A stretch of DNA of 64,000 bases from Nostoc sp. UHCC 0302 (lineage in GTDB: Bacteria; Cyanobacteriota; Cyanobacteriia; Cyanobacteriales; Nostocaceae), in NCBI RefSeq assembly GCF_038096175.1, contig NZ_CP151099.1, positions 8,162,001-8,226,000 on the forward strand, read 5' to 3'. Each line of letters opens with the position of its first letter. Within the stretch, counting starts at the first letter, position 1. Below the pieces are notes generated by a model. It saw only the letters and a list, made by a program, of their open reading frames with translations. It had not been told where the DNA came from and made no database searches. This document shows, one piece after another, positions 26,223-34,466 of the stretch. The position numbers were made by a program, and so were the translations under genes.

Positions 26223-26266
26223 GGACAAAGAGAAGTCTGAGCGGGGACAAAGAGAAGTCTGAGCGG
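26223..26266. repeat. Perfect 22-bp tandem duplication
   Basis: GGACAAAGAGAAGTCTGAGCGG at 26223-26244 is repeated exactly at 26245-26266, between the convergent yajQ and GST genes. GAGGGTTATGTCTCTTAGAA follows. No coding frame. A recent slippage product. Confidence 0.85.
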
Positions 26267-26335
26267 AGGGTTATGTCTCTTAGAAAGCTTCCTCCGCTCG
26301 TAACTTTGTAGCAGTCAAGTACTAGAGGCGACTAA

Positions 26336-26893
26336 TTAAGCTCGGCCGCCAATGCTTTTTTGAAAAGCTGGACGCTCAGACAGCAGTTTGATATAGTTCA
26401 ACACTGCTGGGTAGGGACTGAGGTCTAGCTTCAACAGCATGGAAATGTAATTGAGAATAGACCCCACTGCCACATCAGCAACACTGAATTCATTTCCCAG
26501 CAAGAAAGGTTGCCTATCGAGAATTTCGTTTAGGGGAGTCAACAAACGGGGCGTTTCTGCCTCTCTACTTGCTTCTTGAAAAATACCTGGGCCGAGGGTA
26601 GCATTGGCAAACAACACCCATTGAGCATATACAGCACTTTGCTCTGGTGAAAGTGGGTTTTTGCTGTATTTATCGGCAAGATACAGCAAAATTGCCCCTG
26701 ATTCCCAAAGCTGAAAATCTCCATCAACAATTGCTGGAACTTTACCAAAAGGGTTAATTGCCAAAAACTCAGGCTGGCGGTGTTCACCAGCCTGCAAATC
26801 GAGCTTGATAAATTCGTAAGGAACTTGTAGTTCCTCTAAATACCAATGAACAATTGACGCTCGACTACGAACGCCACCATAAAGTTTCAACAT
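26336..26893 (-). CDS. Glutathione S-transferase-like protein
   Basis: 185 aa. Thioredoxin-fold N-terminal domain (LKLYGGVRSRASIVHWYLEE; cis-Pro in FGKVPAIVD; WESGAILLYLADKY glutathione-site motif, about residues 64-77) and an all-helical C-terminal domain (VADVAVGSILNYI). Cytosolic detoxification or thiol-transfer enzyme; substrate unknown. ATG start. The upstream gene ends 12 bp before it on the same strand, so the two probably form an operon. Confidence 0.88.
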   Translation of the reverse strand: MLKLYGGVRSRASIVHWYLEELQVPYEFIKLDLQAGEHRQPEFLAINPFGKVPAIVDGDFQLWESGAILLYLADKYSKNPLSPEQSAVYAQWVLFANATLGPGIFQEASREAETPRLLTPLNEILDRQPFLLGNEFSVADVAVGSILNYISMLLKLDLSPYPAVLNYIKLLSERPAFQKSIGGRA

Positions 26894-26905
26894 AATGACA
26901 GAAGA

Positions 26906-27370
26906 TTAAAGAACTTTGTGAGTATGGGAATGCTGTTTAACGTTGTCTTCTTTAGTAACAACTCGTGCCGCATTTAACACTCGTTTGCGTTCGGTAGAAT
27001 ATTTAAATTCATTGTAGGTTGTACCTAGAGGAATCAGCGACTTGGCAATTTCACGACGCTTGTAGGTACGAGCTGCTGCAAATGCACGTGGCAGAAATTC
27101 TTCTCCAAACTGAGCTGAATTTGGGAAACCATTTGGTAGAAGTGGTGTATCCCCATCCAGTACAGATCCTAAAGTTGTGGCAATAGCTAACTTATAGGAG
27201 GTAGGGATACCCTTCAAAAGTGCCTCTAAAGCTGCAGAGGGGATTGGTTCTATAACTTCGACTTGATAAACTTCTCCATCTTCTTTGATGAAGCAAGTAG
27301 CCAAGCCGATGACAATATAATCATCGCTTGCTAAATCAGGGGCATTGGGATAGGAAATTGCATTTGTCAT
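26906..27370 (-). CDS. Conserved hypothetical protein next to GST
   Basis: 154 aa from the ATG at 27370 (a TTG at 27385 would add five residues). It contains a beta-rich segment (DDYIVIGLATCFIKEDGEVYQVEVIEPIPSA split across about residues 15-45), PTSYKLAIATTLG and an aromatic/basic stretch ARTYKRREIAKSLIPLGTTYN. No membrane segment or known catalytic motif; I do not recognise the family. Stop codon 12 bp upstream of the GST start, so co-expression is likely. Confidence 0.65.
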   Translation of the reverse strand: MTNAISYPNAPDLASDDYIVIGLATCFIKEDGEVYQVEVIEPIPSAALEALLKGIPTSYKLAIATTLGSVLDGDTPLLPNGFPNSAQFGEEFLPRAFAAARTYKRREIAKSLIPLGTTYNEFKYSTERKRVLNAARVVTKEDNVKQHSHTHKVL

Positions 27371-27385
27371 CAGAAAATTTCTCAA

Positions 27386-27884
27386 AACTTAAAAATCAAA
27401 TTTAAAGACTAGCAAACAGTCGCGTATGACTGGTGAACCTAGTCTTGTTCGGGAGGCATCGCTTTGCGTTTCTGAGCCACTGTGTTGGGAAGGAGCAGAG
27501 GTTGACGCAGAGGGTGCTGCACCTATCCGAAGGGTGAACTTGAAGATGACGCAGACAATGAAAATTTATTTCTCTGTGTCCTCTTTTCAATCCCGAACGA
27601 AAGGCTTGTTGGCATTCTACCAATTTGTAGCTCTCACTACTTGATTACTCTATTGAGATTGACATCTGCTATTTCTGGAATTCGACTTGGGGATGAAGTA
27701 TTTATAACTGGGTTTGAGGATTAATTATTTAGGGCGAAGTTTTTCACTTGTACAAGTTAAATTCAGTCTTCAGATGGCTTTCTAGTAATCCTAGATACCT
27801 TAAGAATAGAGGCAGTGGTAAAAACCACTAGCAAATAAAAACTACACATATATTTCACAGAGGAAGCGGTTCAGGCAGGAAAAT
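27386..27884. other. Divergent intergenic region, no gene supported
   Basis: About 500 bp between divergent genes. The left part (27420-27600) is unusually GC-rich with cgcagagg-type sequence and a chance frame, looking like remnant repeat DNA. The right part is AT-rich and should hold the promoter of the TPR gene at 27885; AGAGGAAGCGG at 27859-27869 lies 15 nt or more from the ATG, too far for a clear ribosome site. Confidence 0.4.
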
Positions 27885-28610
27885 ATGAATAGTCATTCAT
27901 TTTTAGCTTCTGGTGACCAGCAAAGTAATCAGTGTCAACTTGTTATAAATAGTAAAATTAATTCACAACAACAAGGGGTAAACCATAGCAGCGAAAGAGC
28001 TTTGGGAGACAGCTACTTACGCTCTTGTGCTTTGAAATCGGCTCAAGAAGGAAATTATACTGGAGCGATCGCACTTTTAACCCAACTTATTCACCGCCAT
28101 CCCTACAGTGCGCTCGACTACAACAACCGGGGGTTGATTTATTTTCAAAGTGGTGAAACCCAAAAAGCTTTTTGTGACTATAACACTGCAATCCAACTTA
28201 ACCCGAAGTTAGCTAGCGCTTATAACAATCGGGCAAATTACTATGCTGCTTGTGGAGAACTAGCAGCAGCACTCGCCGACTATGATCAAGCGATTGATTT
28301 ACATCCTAGCCATATTCGGGCCTGGATTAACCGAGGCATTACTTTGCGTGACTTGGGGCAGTATCAGGAGGCAGTTGAGAATTTTGAGATAGCACTGCTT
28401 TTTGGTCAACTAGAGGGTCACATTTGGGCTGAACGCGGCAGAACTTATCATCTTTGGGGTGACTGGAATTGTGCGATCGCTGATTACCGTCGCGCCCTCA
28501 TTCAACTGCCTTCCATTGATAGCAGCAACGATATTCCTGGTTATCGCTTGCGTTTACAACTCGAAAATTGGCTAAACGAGCTGCTATCTCCTCAGCGTCC
28601 GATTGGGTAG
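27885..28610 (+). CDS. TPR-repeat protein
   Basis: 241 aa, no signal peptide. After a Gln/Ser-rich N-terminus (about 1-45) there are four to five TPR units (about 50-215), e.g. YNNRGLIYFQSGETQKAFCD, AYNNRANYYAACGELAAALA and AWINRGITLRDLGQYQEAVE. A cytoplasmic protein-interaction module; no partner indicated by the neighbourhood. Related short TPR proteins are numerous in Nostocales. ATG start. Confidence 0.82.
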   Translation: MNSHSFLASGDQQSNQCQLVINSKINSQQQGVNHSSERALGDSYLRSCALKSAQEGNYTGAIALLTQLIHRHPYSALDYNNRGLIYFQSGETQKAFCDYNTAIQLNPKLASAYNNRANYYAACGELAAALADYDQAIDLHPSHIRAWINRGITLRDLGQYQEAVENFEIALLFGQLEGHIWAERGRTYHLWGDWNCAIADYRRALIQLPSIDSSNDIPGYRLRLQLENWLNELLSPQRPIG

Positions 28611-28831
28611 ATTCCTTTATTTCACTAAATTCAACATTCAAAAAGTAGATTCTTGATTTTGAATTTAAGTCTAGCGACCCTGTTAGGCTAATAGATGATA
28701 ACTATATAGCTATTCAAAAACTAGCTATTAACTATTACTTATTAGCAATTATATAAATTAACACCCAGTTTATATGTAACCAGAATTACGAGGAAGTTGA
28801 ATAATATCAAATCTCTGGTTGAAGATTTTTC

Positions 28832-29242
28832 TTATGGTGATGACTCTATGGATTCAACTTCTTGTCCATCTTGATTTATCAGCACAATCTGTCGCTGGTT
28901 AGGATCAAATCGATATCCTTGTTCTTGCCTAATACTTTTAGCTTGATGCGGATCAAAGTTACGGCTAAATTCTGCCCGCAAAGTATTTACACGCCCTTCC
29001 ATCAGCTTGACTTCAGTGCTGATTTCTCGTAACTTTTCTTGCTGTAACGACTGTTCAGGCAGAAGTTTGATTAGCGCAGATGCTGCTACTGCTGTAATGA
29101 CAAGATTAACCGCTATCTTTGCTGTGCCTTCCAGAGCCATCATCTGGTAAGAACGTTGACGAAGATGTCGTTTTGGTCGAGGAACAACCCGCGGTTTTTG
29201 TGTAGGTTGTAGCGGTGGTCTAGACGGTTGAATCGCGTTCAT
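28832..29242 (-). CDS. Conserved cyanobacterial single-pass membrane protein, FtsL-like layout
   Basis: 136 aa. Order: a Pro/Arg-rich cytoplasmic tail (residues 1-40, very basic), one membrane helix (about 42-62, IAVNLVITAVAASALIKLL), then a coiled coil (about 65-95, EKLREISTEVKLMEGRVNTLR) and a short C-terminal tail (FDPNQRQIVLINQDGQEVES). This is the topology of FtsL/DivIC-type division proteins, and similar cyanobacterial proteins of unknown function exist, but the assignment is inference from layout only. ATG start. Confidence 0.65.
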   Translation of the reverse strand: MNAIQPSRPPLQPTQKPRVVPRPKRHLRQRSYQMMALEGTAKIAVNLVITAVAASALIKLLPEQSLQQEKLREISTEVKLMEGRVNTLRAEFSRNFDPHQAKSIRQEQGYRFDPNQRQIVLINQDGQEVESIESSP

Positions 29243-29377
29243 GATGCTAAGAAGAACCTTGCTGAGTGAAGAGAAGCACCGTAAAAGTGCGCTAGCACTA
29301 TTTACTGCTTGATGTTAGCAGCCATATTACTTCATTTTTTGCAAATTGCTACACGTGTTGTATGAGTTTAAAAAGAA

Positions 29378-29463
29378 CCTGGCTTACGTAAGTGCAGATT
29401 TTACAGCTACAGTTTGGGGCTTGATGCCACAAAAGCCTGAATACTGCACTTTGTATAGCCAGG
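29378..29463 (-). terminator. Long imperfect hairpin downstream of psaM
   Basis: CCTGGCTTACGTAAGTGCAG (29378-29397) pairs with CTGCACTTTGTATAGCCAGG (29444-29463), 16 of 20, with a second stem (GGGGCTT/AAAGCC) inside the loop. It starts 35 bp after the psaM stop on the minus strand. No U-tract, so a stabilising 3' structure or a MITE is as likely as a terminator. Confidence 0.45.
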
Positions 29464-29497
29464 ATGACTAGTTTGCTAACAGTGTCAAATGGTAGCG

Positions 29498-29629
29498 TTA
29501 TTTATAAAGTTCGGTGGCTAAGCGCCAAGCCAGAACTCCTGGGATCAACGCTACAACCAGAGCGATATAGACTTGAGTATCCGAGATGGAAGTTACTTGA
29601 GCAAGGTACAGAGTATCTAATATAGCCAT
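29498..29629 (-). CDS. psaM: Photosystem I reaction centre subunit XII (PsaM), N-terminally extended
   Basis: 43 aa. The last 29 residues, SDTQVYIALVVALIPGVLAW then RLATELYK plus stop, are the PsaM family sequence almost unchanged: a single thylakoid membrane helix of the PSI core near the trimer interface. Typical PsaM is about 31 residues and starts just before the SDTQVY equivalent; here there is no start codon at that point. The only good start is an ATG 12 residues earlier (MAILDTLYLAQVT extension), preceded by a perfect AGGAGG 9 nt upstream. Solitary gene, divergent from the sugar kinase. Confidence 0.93.
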   Translation of the reverse strand: MAILDTLYLAQVTSISDTQVYIALVVALIPGVLAWRLATELYK

Positions 29630-29638
29630 GAGTTGAAA

Positions 29639-29644
29639 CCTCCT
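29639..29644 (-). promoter_or_regulatory. Strong Shine-Dalgarno of psaM
   Basis: CCTCCT on the + strand, i.e. AGGAGG on the coding strand, 9 nt before the ATG at 29629. It fixes the extended start of psaM. Confidence 0.85.
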
Positions 29645-29785
29645 AACCTGAATAGATTTTGAACAGTTCGTTTACTACTTTTCCTTGTTTTGCCAAAATT
29701 GTGGAATATCTTGTTACAAGATGCAACAAAAGCAGTTATTAGTCAGTGTAGTTAGCGATTATTTATTATAAAAATTCATAAAACT

Positions 29786-31036
29786 ATGGATTTGTATCTG
29801 GGTATCGACTTCGGCACGTCTGGCGCACGCGCTATGGTGATTGACGATGATGGTTGTATCCAGGCTGAGGCACGATATTCTTTTGAGGATTCATCTGCTG
29901 CTGTTATGCCGTCTATTTGGCAGCAGGCTTTGTTTATGCTTGTGGAACAGATACCTGAAGGATTGCGGCGAGAAATTAAAGCGATCGCAATTAATGGTAC
30001 TTCTTCCACCGTCCTGCTAGTCGATGCCACTGGCGAACCTGTAGATACACCACTACTGTACAATGATGCGCGGGGATCAGTTGTTTTAGAGCAGTTGAGG
30101 AGTGTAGCACCGCCTAATCACACAGTTTTGAGTTCAACCTCCAGCCTTGCCAAACTGCTGTGGATGAGGCAATTACCCTCGTTTAGCAAAGCCAGATATT
30201 TTCTGCATCAAGCCGACTGGCTGGCATTTCTCCTGCATGGAAATTTAGGTATTAGCGACTATCACAATGCTTTAAAGCTGGGTTATGACGTGGAGCAGTT
30301 AAAATACCCAGAATGGCTGGAAAAGATGCAAATACCAATTCAGCTACCCAAAGTTTTATCTCCTGGGACTCCAATTGCGGAATTACGCCCAGAAGTTGCT
30401 GATAAATTTCATTTACGGCGTGATTGCGTGGTATGTGCTGGGACAACTGATAGTATTGCGGCTTTTCTGGCGAGTGGGGCAAAATCGCCTGGGGAAGCAG
30501 TGACTTCTCTGGGTTCGACACTAGTACTAAAACTTTTGAGTCGTACCCGTGTAGAGGATGCGCGATATGGAATTTACAGCCATCGCTTGGGTGATTTGTG
30601 GCTAACTGGAGGTGCTTCTAATACTGGGGGTGCAGTGCTAAAGCAATTTTTCACTAATGATGAGTTAGAAAGCCTTAGCCGTGAGATTCATCCATCGAAA
30701 GCCAGTGAGTTAGATTATTATCCCTTGTTGAAAGCAGGCGATCGCTTTCCGATTAATGATCCAAATCTCCCCCCAAGACTAGAACCACGCCCAGATAATT
30801 CTGTGGAATTTCTACATGGGTTGTTAGAAAGTATTGCCCGTATAGAAGCACAAGGGTATGAATTACTACAAAAAATGGGGGCGGACAAGTTGACGCGTGT
30901 TTATACTGCTGGGGGTGGCGCGGCAAATCATACTTGGGCTGCAATTAGGGCGCGTCATTTGCAGGTTGATGTAGTCGCATCGGTATATACAGAGGCTGCT
31001 TATGGTACAGCACTTTTAGCAATGCAGGCAATTTAA
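29786..31036 (+). CDS. FGGY-family sugar kinase (D-ribulose kinase-like)
   Basis: 416 aa. ATPase phosphate-1 loop GIDFGTSGARAMVID at about residues 6-20; conserved Asp in HQADWLAFLLHG; GTTDSIAAFLASG phosphate-2 region at about 214-226; adenosine loop TAGGGAANHTW near 373-383. It is shorter than classical xylulokinases and fits the cyanobacterial/plant SePSK-type kinase, shown for Synechococcus to phosphorylate D-ribulose; substrate here is inferred. Cytosolic carbohydrate metabolism. ATG start; divergent from psaM. Confidence 0.85.
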   Translation: MDLYLGIDFGTSGARAMVIDDDGCIQAEARYSFEDSSAAVMPSIWQQALFMLVEQIPEGLRREIKAIAINGTSSTVLLVDATGEPVDTPLLYNDARGSVVLEQLRSVAPPNHTVLSSTSSLAKLLWMRQLPSFSKARYFLHQADWLAFLLHGNLGISDYHNALKLGYDVEQLKYPEWLEKMQIPIQLPKVLSPGTPIAELRPEVADKFHLRRDCVVCAGTTDSIAAFLASGAKSPGEAVTSLGSTLVLKLLSRTRVEDARYGIYSHRLGDLWLTGGASNTGGAVLKQFFTNDELESLSREIHPSKASELDYYPLLKAGDRFPINDPNLPPRLEPRPDNSVEFLHGLLESIARIEAQGYELLQKMGADKLTRVYTAGGGAANHTWAAIRARHLQVDVVASVYTEAAYGTALLAMQAI

Positions 31037-31560
31037 GAAGGAGAAGCAATTCAAAATTCTATCTTCTAAATCCGTATCTCTCCCAGTGACAATCAATAAT
31101 ATCTCGGCCGATACTAGGTAAATTAGATACCGGACTATAGGGTTCCAGGTTCATCATCTGGGCAGCTATTCGGGGGTGGGTGCTTCGCGACAAGCGAATG
31201 TCATCTATCCCCTTTACTAATTTTAGAAATATAAAGCTTATTGTTAGAACTTACGCATCGTGACGAAATTAGGTCATTGCGTTAAGCGAAGTGAAACAAT
31301 CTCAAACCTTGATTTTACGTCGAGAGTGCGTAACTCCTGATTGTAAAAACACTAGTGGCGTGACACAGCTAAACTTGTGCATTAGATTTTTAGATCCCCC
31401 TAAATCCCCCTTAAGAAGCAAGGCTGTTTTATTCCATCTCAAACAGGATTTGTCAAGATGGTTAGCGAGAAAATTGTAAGTAAGGGTGACTAAGAGATGA
31501 ACTTTTAAACACTTAAACAACAGTAAAATTGTTCATTTTCTCGTGACTTAACTACTCAGC
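31037..31560. other. Intergenic region with repeat fragments, boundary of phage-like island
   Basis: Contains a piece resembling one end of the 3870-4001 MITE (TAGTGGCGTGACACAGCTAA near 31355) followed by the dispersed GATCCCCCTAAATCCCCC repeat. No convincing gene; the short frame around 31291-31479 is made of repeat sequence. Confidence 0.45.
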
Positions 31561-31580
31561 TAACTCAACTCCAAAGTGAT

Positions 31581-32447
31581 TTGTTTGGAGAAGGTGAGTT
31601 ATCTACAATTATTAATAATTTAAGGCAAGAACTTCTTCAAGAAATAGCAGAGCTAGAAACAGAGATAGCTGCTTTAACTACTAAAGTAAATACTGTAGAA
31701 GTTAATTTAAGAGATTTAGTCAGTAATTTAAATAGTTTAAGCCAGCAAATTCAGGGGCTTAATGCTAGTAAAGCTAATATAAATAGTCCTACTTTTACTG
31801 GGATTCCTAAAGCACCCCAGCCATTAGCTAGCTCCAATGATGACCAGATTGCAACTACTGCTTTTGTTAAGTCTTTTGCTTTACCTATTGGTGTAGTTCT
31901 TCCTTATGGAGGAGATAATCCTCCAGATGATAGCTTTATGCTTGCAATTGGACAAGCAGTAAGTAGAACTACTTATCCTGTATTGTTTAGCAGATTTGGT
32001 ACTAGATATGGTGTAGGAGATGGCTCCACTACTTTTAATCTACCTAACCTTAGTTACAGAGTTCCTATTGGTTCAGGACAGTCTAGTACCAAACAATATA
32101 ATTTAGGAGAAACAGGAGGAGAAGAAAAGCATACTCAATCTGTCTCTGAAATGCCTGGTCACTCTCATACTGCCACCCAAGCTGCTCACACGCACAATGT
32201 CTCTGCTCAACCCCACTACCATAATCTCAATGGCTATGCTTATGATAATAATGCAGGAGAAGATGGAGATGGCTCTGGCTCTGCTTATGGAGTTCCTCCA
32301 GGAGGAGAGAGAACTCAAAATGCTAATGTAGTTATCAATGAAGTCAGCCAAGCACCTGCAATTAGTGTAGCTAATTCTGGAGGAGGGCAGGCAATGAATG
32401 TTATGCAGCCTTATTTAGTTGTTAACTTTATTGTGAAGGTTAAGTAG
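31581..32447 (+). CDS. Phage tail-collar domain protein
   Basis: 288 aa from a TTG; the frame is open for a further 19 codons upstream without a better start, so the true N-terminus may be lost. A coiled coil (about 10-75, LQEIAELETEIAALTTKVNT) precedes a trimerisation motif (SPTFTGIPKAPQP, then QIATTAFVKSF) and a Tail Collar domain (LPYGGDNPPDDSFMLAIGQ, YGVGDGSTTFNLPNL) with a His-rich MPGHSHTATQAAHTHN loop. This is the architecture of tail fibre or microcystin-dependent-protein-like receptors. Codons are strongly A/T-ending and HIP1 is absent, unlike flanking genes. No other structural phage genes are adjacent. Confidence 0.82.
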   Translation: MFGEGELSTIINNLRQELLQEIAELETEIAALTTKVNTVEVNLRDLVSNLNSLSQQIQGLNASKANINSPTFTGIPKAPQPLASSNDDQIATTAFVKSFALPIGVVLPYGGDNPPDDSFMLAIGQAVSRTTYPVLFSRFGTRYGVGDGSTTFNLPNLSYRVPIGSGQSSTKQYNLGETGGEEKHTQSVSEMPGHSHTATQAAHTHNVSAQPHYHNLNGYAYDNNAGEDGDGSGSAYGVPPGGERTQNANVVINEVSQAPAISVANSGGGQAMNVMQPYLVVNFIVKVK

Positions 32448-32448
32448 A

Positions 32449-32727
32449 TTAGTAACCTTGCTTTATTTCATTTTCCATCCAGAATCCAAGACCTACTGAA
32501 ATAAATAATATTATTGTAAAAAATCCAACTAGTCCCATATCTCCTTTATTCAATACAGAGAAAATAACTCCAATCCAAGGAAGACTTATAAATCCATAGA
32601 AAGCAAACCTAATCATGCGAGGCAGCTTTTTAAACACTTCCCCAAACACCATTGCTACTCCAACAAAGCCTAATACAATAAGTGGAAGAAGTAATTTTCC
32701 TAAAACCTTGTAAAGTAAAATTTCCAT
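32449..32727 (-). CDS. Small membrane protein in the phage-like island
   Basis: 92 aa from the ATG at 32727. Two to three hydrophobic helices (about 10-30, 40-58, 62-84) and a Lys/Arg pair (FKKLPRMIRFA) between the first two, reminiscent of but not proving a holin-like topology. Convergent with the tail-collar gene, 1 bp between stops. AT-rich like its neighbours. Family not recognised. Confidence 0.5.
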   Translation of the reverse strand: MEILLYKVLGKLLLPLIVLGFVGVAMVFGEVFKKLPRMIRFAFYGFISLPWIGVIFSVLNKGDMGLVGFFTIILFISVGLGFWMENEIKQGY

Positions 32728-32880
32728 AATCAATCTTTAAATTTAACAAGTGATTTTACTTTACTTATTAAAAGCTGCCTTCTCCTACCCCAAATATACT
32801 TACCTTTTAATTACTTGTATTAAAAAGCAGGGGTAATTACTTACCTCTGCTTCCTAATACATATAAATAATTTATTTACT

Positions 32881-33285
32881 TTAAACTGCTACTGGTAGAT
32901 TAGCTGACTTCAACTCTAACTCTAACCTTGATGATTCTTCATACTTTTTCCAGCCAAGCACGTTATCTGTAGCTCTTACCCCATTAAACATATCACTAAA
33001 ACTAGAACAGTATTTAGGACTGCCACTAGGATTAGCTCCAAAGACATCTTTGCAGAAAGCCCTAATATTAGTTACTGATACAAGAGACCCACTAGGGGAA
33101 ACTAATTTATATTCTTTAGCAAAGATATTAGTATATCCTGCTTCCATATCAGAGTAATCAGCAGGATAATAAACTATCCTTGCTCCATTACTTAATTTGA
33201 ATACTTGAGGATAATTTTCATTCCTTAAGCTACACTTTAGCCTATTGAAAGCAGCCTCTACATTCTGGTCTTTCTTTAAGATCAT
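32881..33285 (-). CDS. Uncharacterised phage-type protein
   Basis: 134 aa. The central segment KEYKLVSPSGSLVSVTNIRA followed by FCKDVFG resembles the short SPxG...N...FC motif common in phage-encoded NUMOD/DNA-binding modules attached to homing nucleases, but no nuclease motif is present. The N-terminal part (VEAAFNRLKCSLRNENYPQV) is helical. AT-ending codons, no HIP1. Role unknown; probably phage derived. Confidence 0.5.
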   Translation of the reverse strand: MILKKDQNVEAAFNRLKCSLRNENYPQVFKLSNGARIVYYPADYSDMEAGYTNIFAKEYKLVSPSGSLVSVTNIRAFCKDVFGANPSGSPKYCSSFSDMFNGVRATDNVLGWKKYEESSRLELELKSANLPVAV

Positions 33286-33506
33286 AACTACAACTTAACT
33301 AAGATTAAAATCTAGACAGCTATTAGATAGCTATATTTATTATAGTCTCTGTTTTATCTCTTGAATTTTCTCTACATAAGAAATTAAATAATCAAGTAGA
33401 ACTGACTTTTCTCAATTAAATAAATCAATTGATTCAGGAACTATTCCTTTAAAATAGATAGCTGAGTAGATGATTTGACCTATTTGCTTTAATTCAATTT
33501 TTCCCT

Positions 33507-34466
33507 TTACTTGAACTTTTGCAATGCCAATAAGCCAGCACCATAAGCTGGTTCATACCTTGGAAAAATAACTTGAACAGAAGAAAACTTCTTGATAATT
33601 GATGCCTGAAATCTTTCATGCATTTTGGATCTACCTCGCCACACACTTCCTGTTGTGACTACTTCTAAAACTGAGTCATAACTAAATATGGCATCAATTA
33701 CTGTAGAGGTTGCTTTTACCAACTCTTGCACAGCATCATCAATAATATTATTGGCTACTTCATCACCAGATGCTGCTGCAAAATCCACAATTGGTGCTAA
33801 AGCCGCTATCTGCTTTACTCCCCACCCTTGCCGATATATTACTTCTATTAAATCTTCTATACTCGCCAAATTAAGATGCTGTTTAAAAGCCTTTATCAAA
33901 CTTGTTTGCTTCTCACGCCCATCATAGGCTTTTAATGCTGCTTGCATCCCAGCGACAGCAATTTTATAGGCGCTACCTTCATCTCCTAAAATATAGCCCC
34001 AGCCACCAACTCGCTTGGTTTCTCCTTGGTGATTTCGTCCAAAGACTATTGAACCAGTTCCTGCTGCAACTACAATTCCGACATCATGACCAATTCCACC
34101 AACTAAAGCAACCAAGGCATCATTACAAATTACAATATTAGATGGTTTTACATCCCAGATAATAGGTAGCACTTTACTATTCTGCAACTCTTCTACTAAA
34201 CCTTTGATTACTTCGATATCTGCTGCACGACCTATACCTGCTAAACCTAAGTAGATAGCTTCAATCTTCACAGTATTTGTAATCTTTCTCGTCTCATCTA
34301 TCGTAGCGTGAATTGCAGATTGGATTGATTGTAAAGTTGCTTCAATACCGATACTTTGATAGTTAGATGCGCCAGCTTCACCGCGTCCTAGTACTTGACG
34401 CGCATCATCCATCAAGACACAAACAGTCTTGCTACCGCCGCCATCTATTCCCAAAACATAACTCAT
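33507..34466 (-). CDS. BadF/BadG-type kinase, N-acetylglucosamine kinase-like
   Basis: 319 aa from the ATG at 34466 (MSYVLGIDGGGSKTVCVLMD). ASKHA-fold ATPase: phosphate-1 loop GIDGGGSKT at residues 6-14, second phosphate loop VAAGTGSIVFGR, and a GDEGSAYKIA substrate/adenosine segment characteristic of GlcNAc/glucosamine kinases. Its ATG overlaps the stop of the upstream permease gene (ATGA), so translation is coupled. Proposed role: phosphorylation of an amino sugar or anhydro-sugar imported by the permease, as in cell-wall recycling. Longer starts upstream would run into the permease gene and are unlikely. Confidence 0.85.
   Translation of the reverse strand: MSYVLGIDGGGSKTVCVLMDDARQVLGRGEAGASNYQSIGIEATLQSIQSAIHATIDETRKITNTVKIEAIYLGLAGIGRAADIEVIKGLVEELQNSKVLPIIWDVKPSNIVICNDALVALVGGIGHDVGIVVAAGTGSIVFGRNHQGETKRVGGWGYILGDEGSAYKIAVAGMQAALKAYDGREKQTSLIKAFKQHLNLASIEDLIEVIYRQGWGVKQIAALAPIVDFAAASGDEVANNIIDDAVQELVKATSTVIDAIFSYDSVLEVVTTGSVWRGRSKMHERFQASIIKKFSSVQVIFPRYEPAYGAGLLALQKFK

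Noticed and set aside
27402-27644. Overlapping frames in the gap before the TPR gene
   Set aside because: Both strands are open by composition only; the sequence looks like remnant repeat DNA and encodes no recognisable domain.
31291-31520. Frames on both strands upstream of the tail-collar gene
   Set aside because: Built from the dispersed CCCCCTAAATCCCCC repeat and a MITE end fragment.
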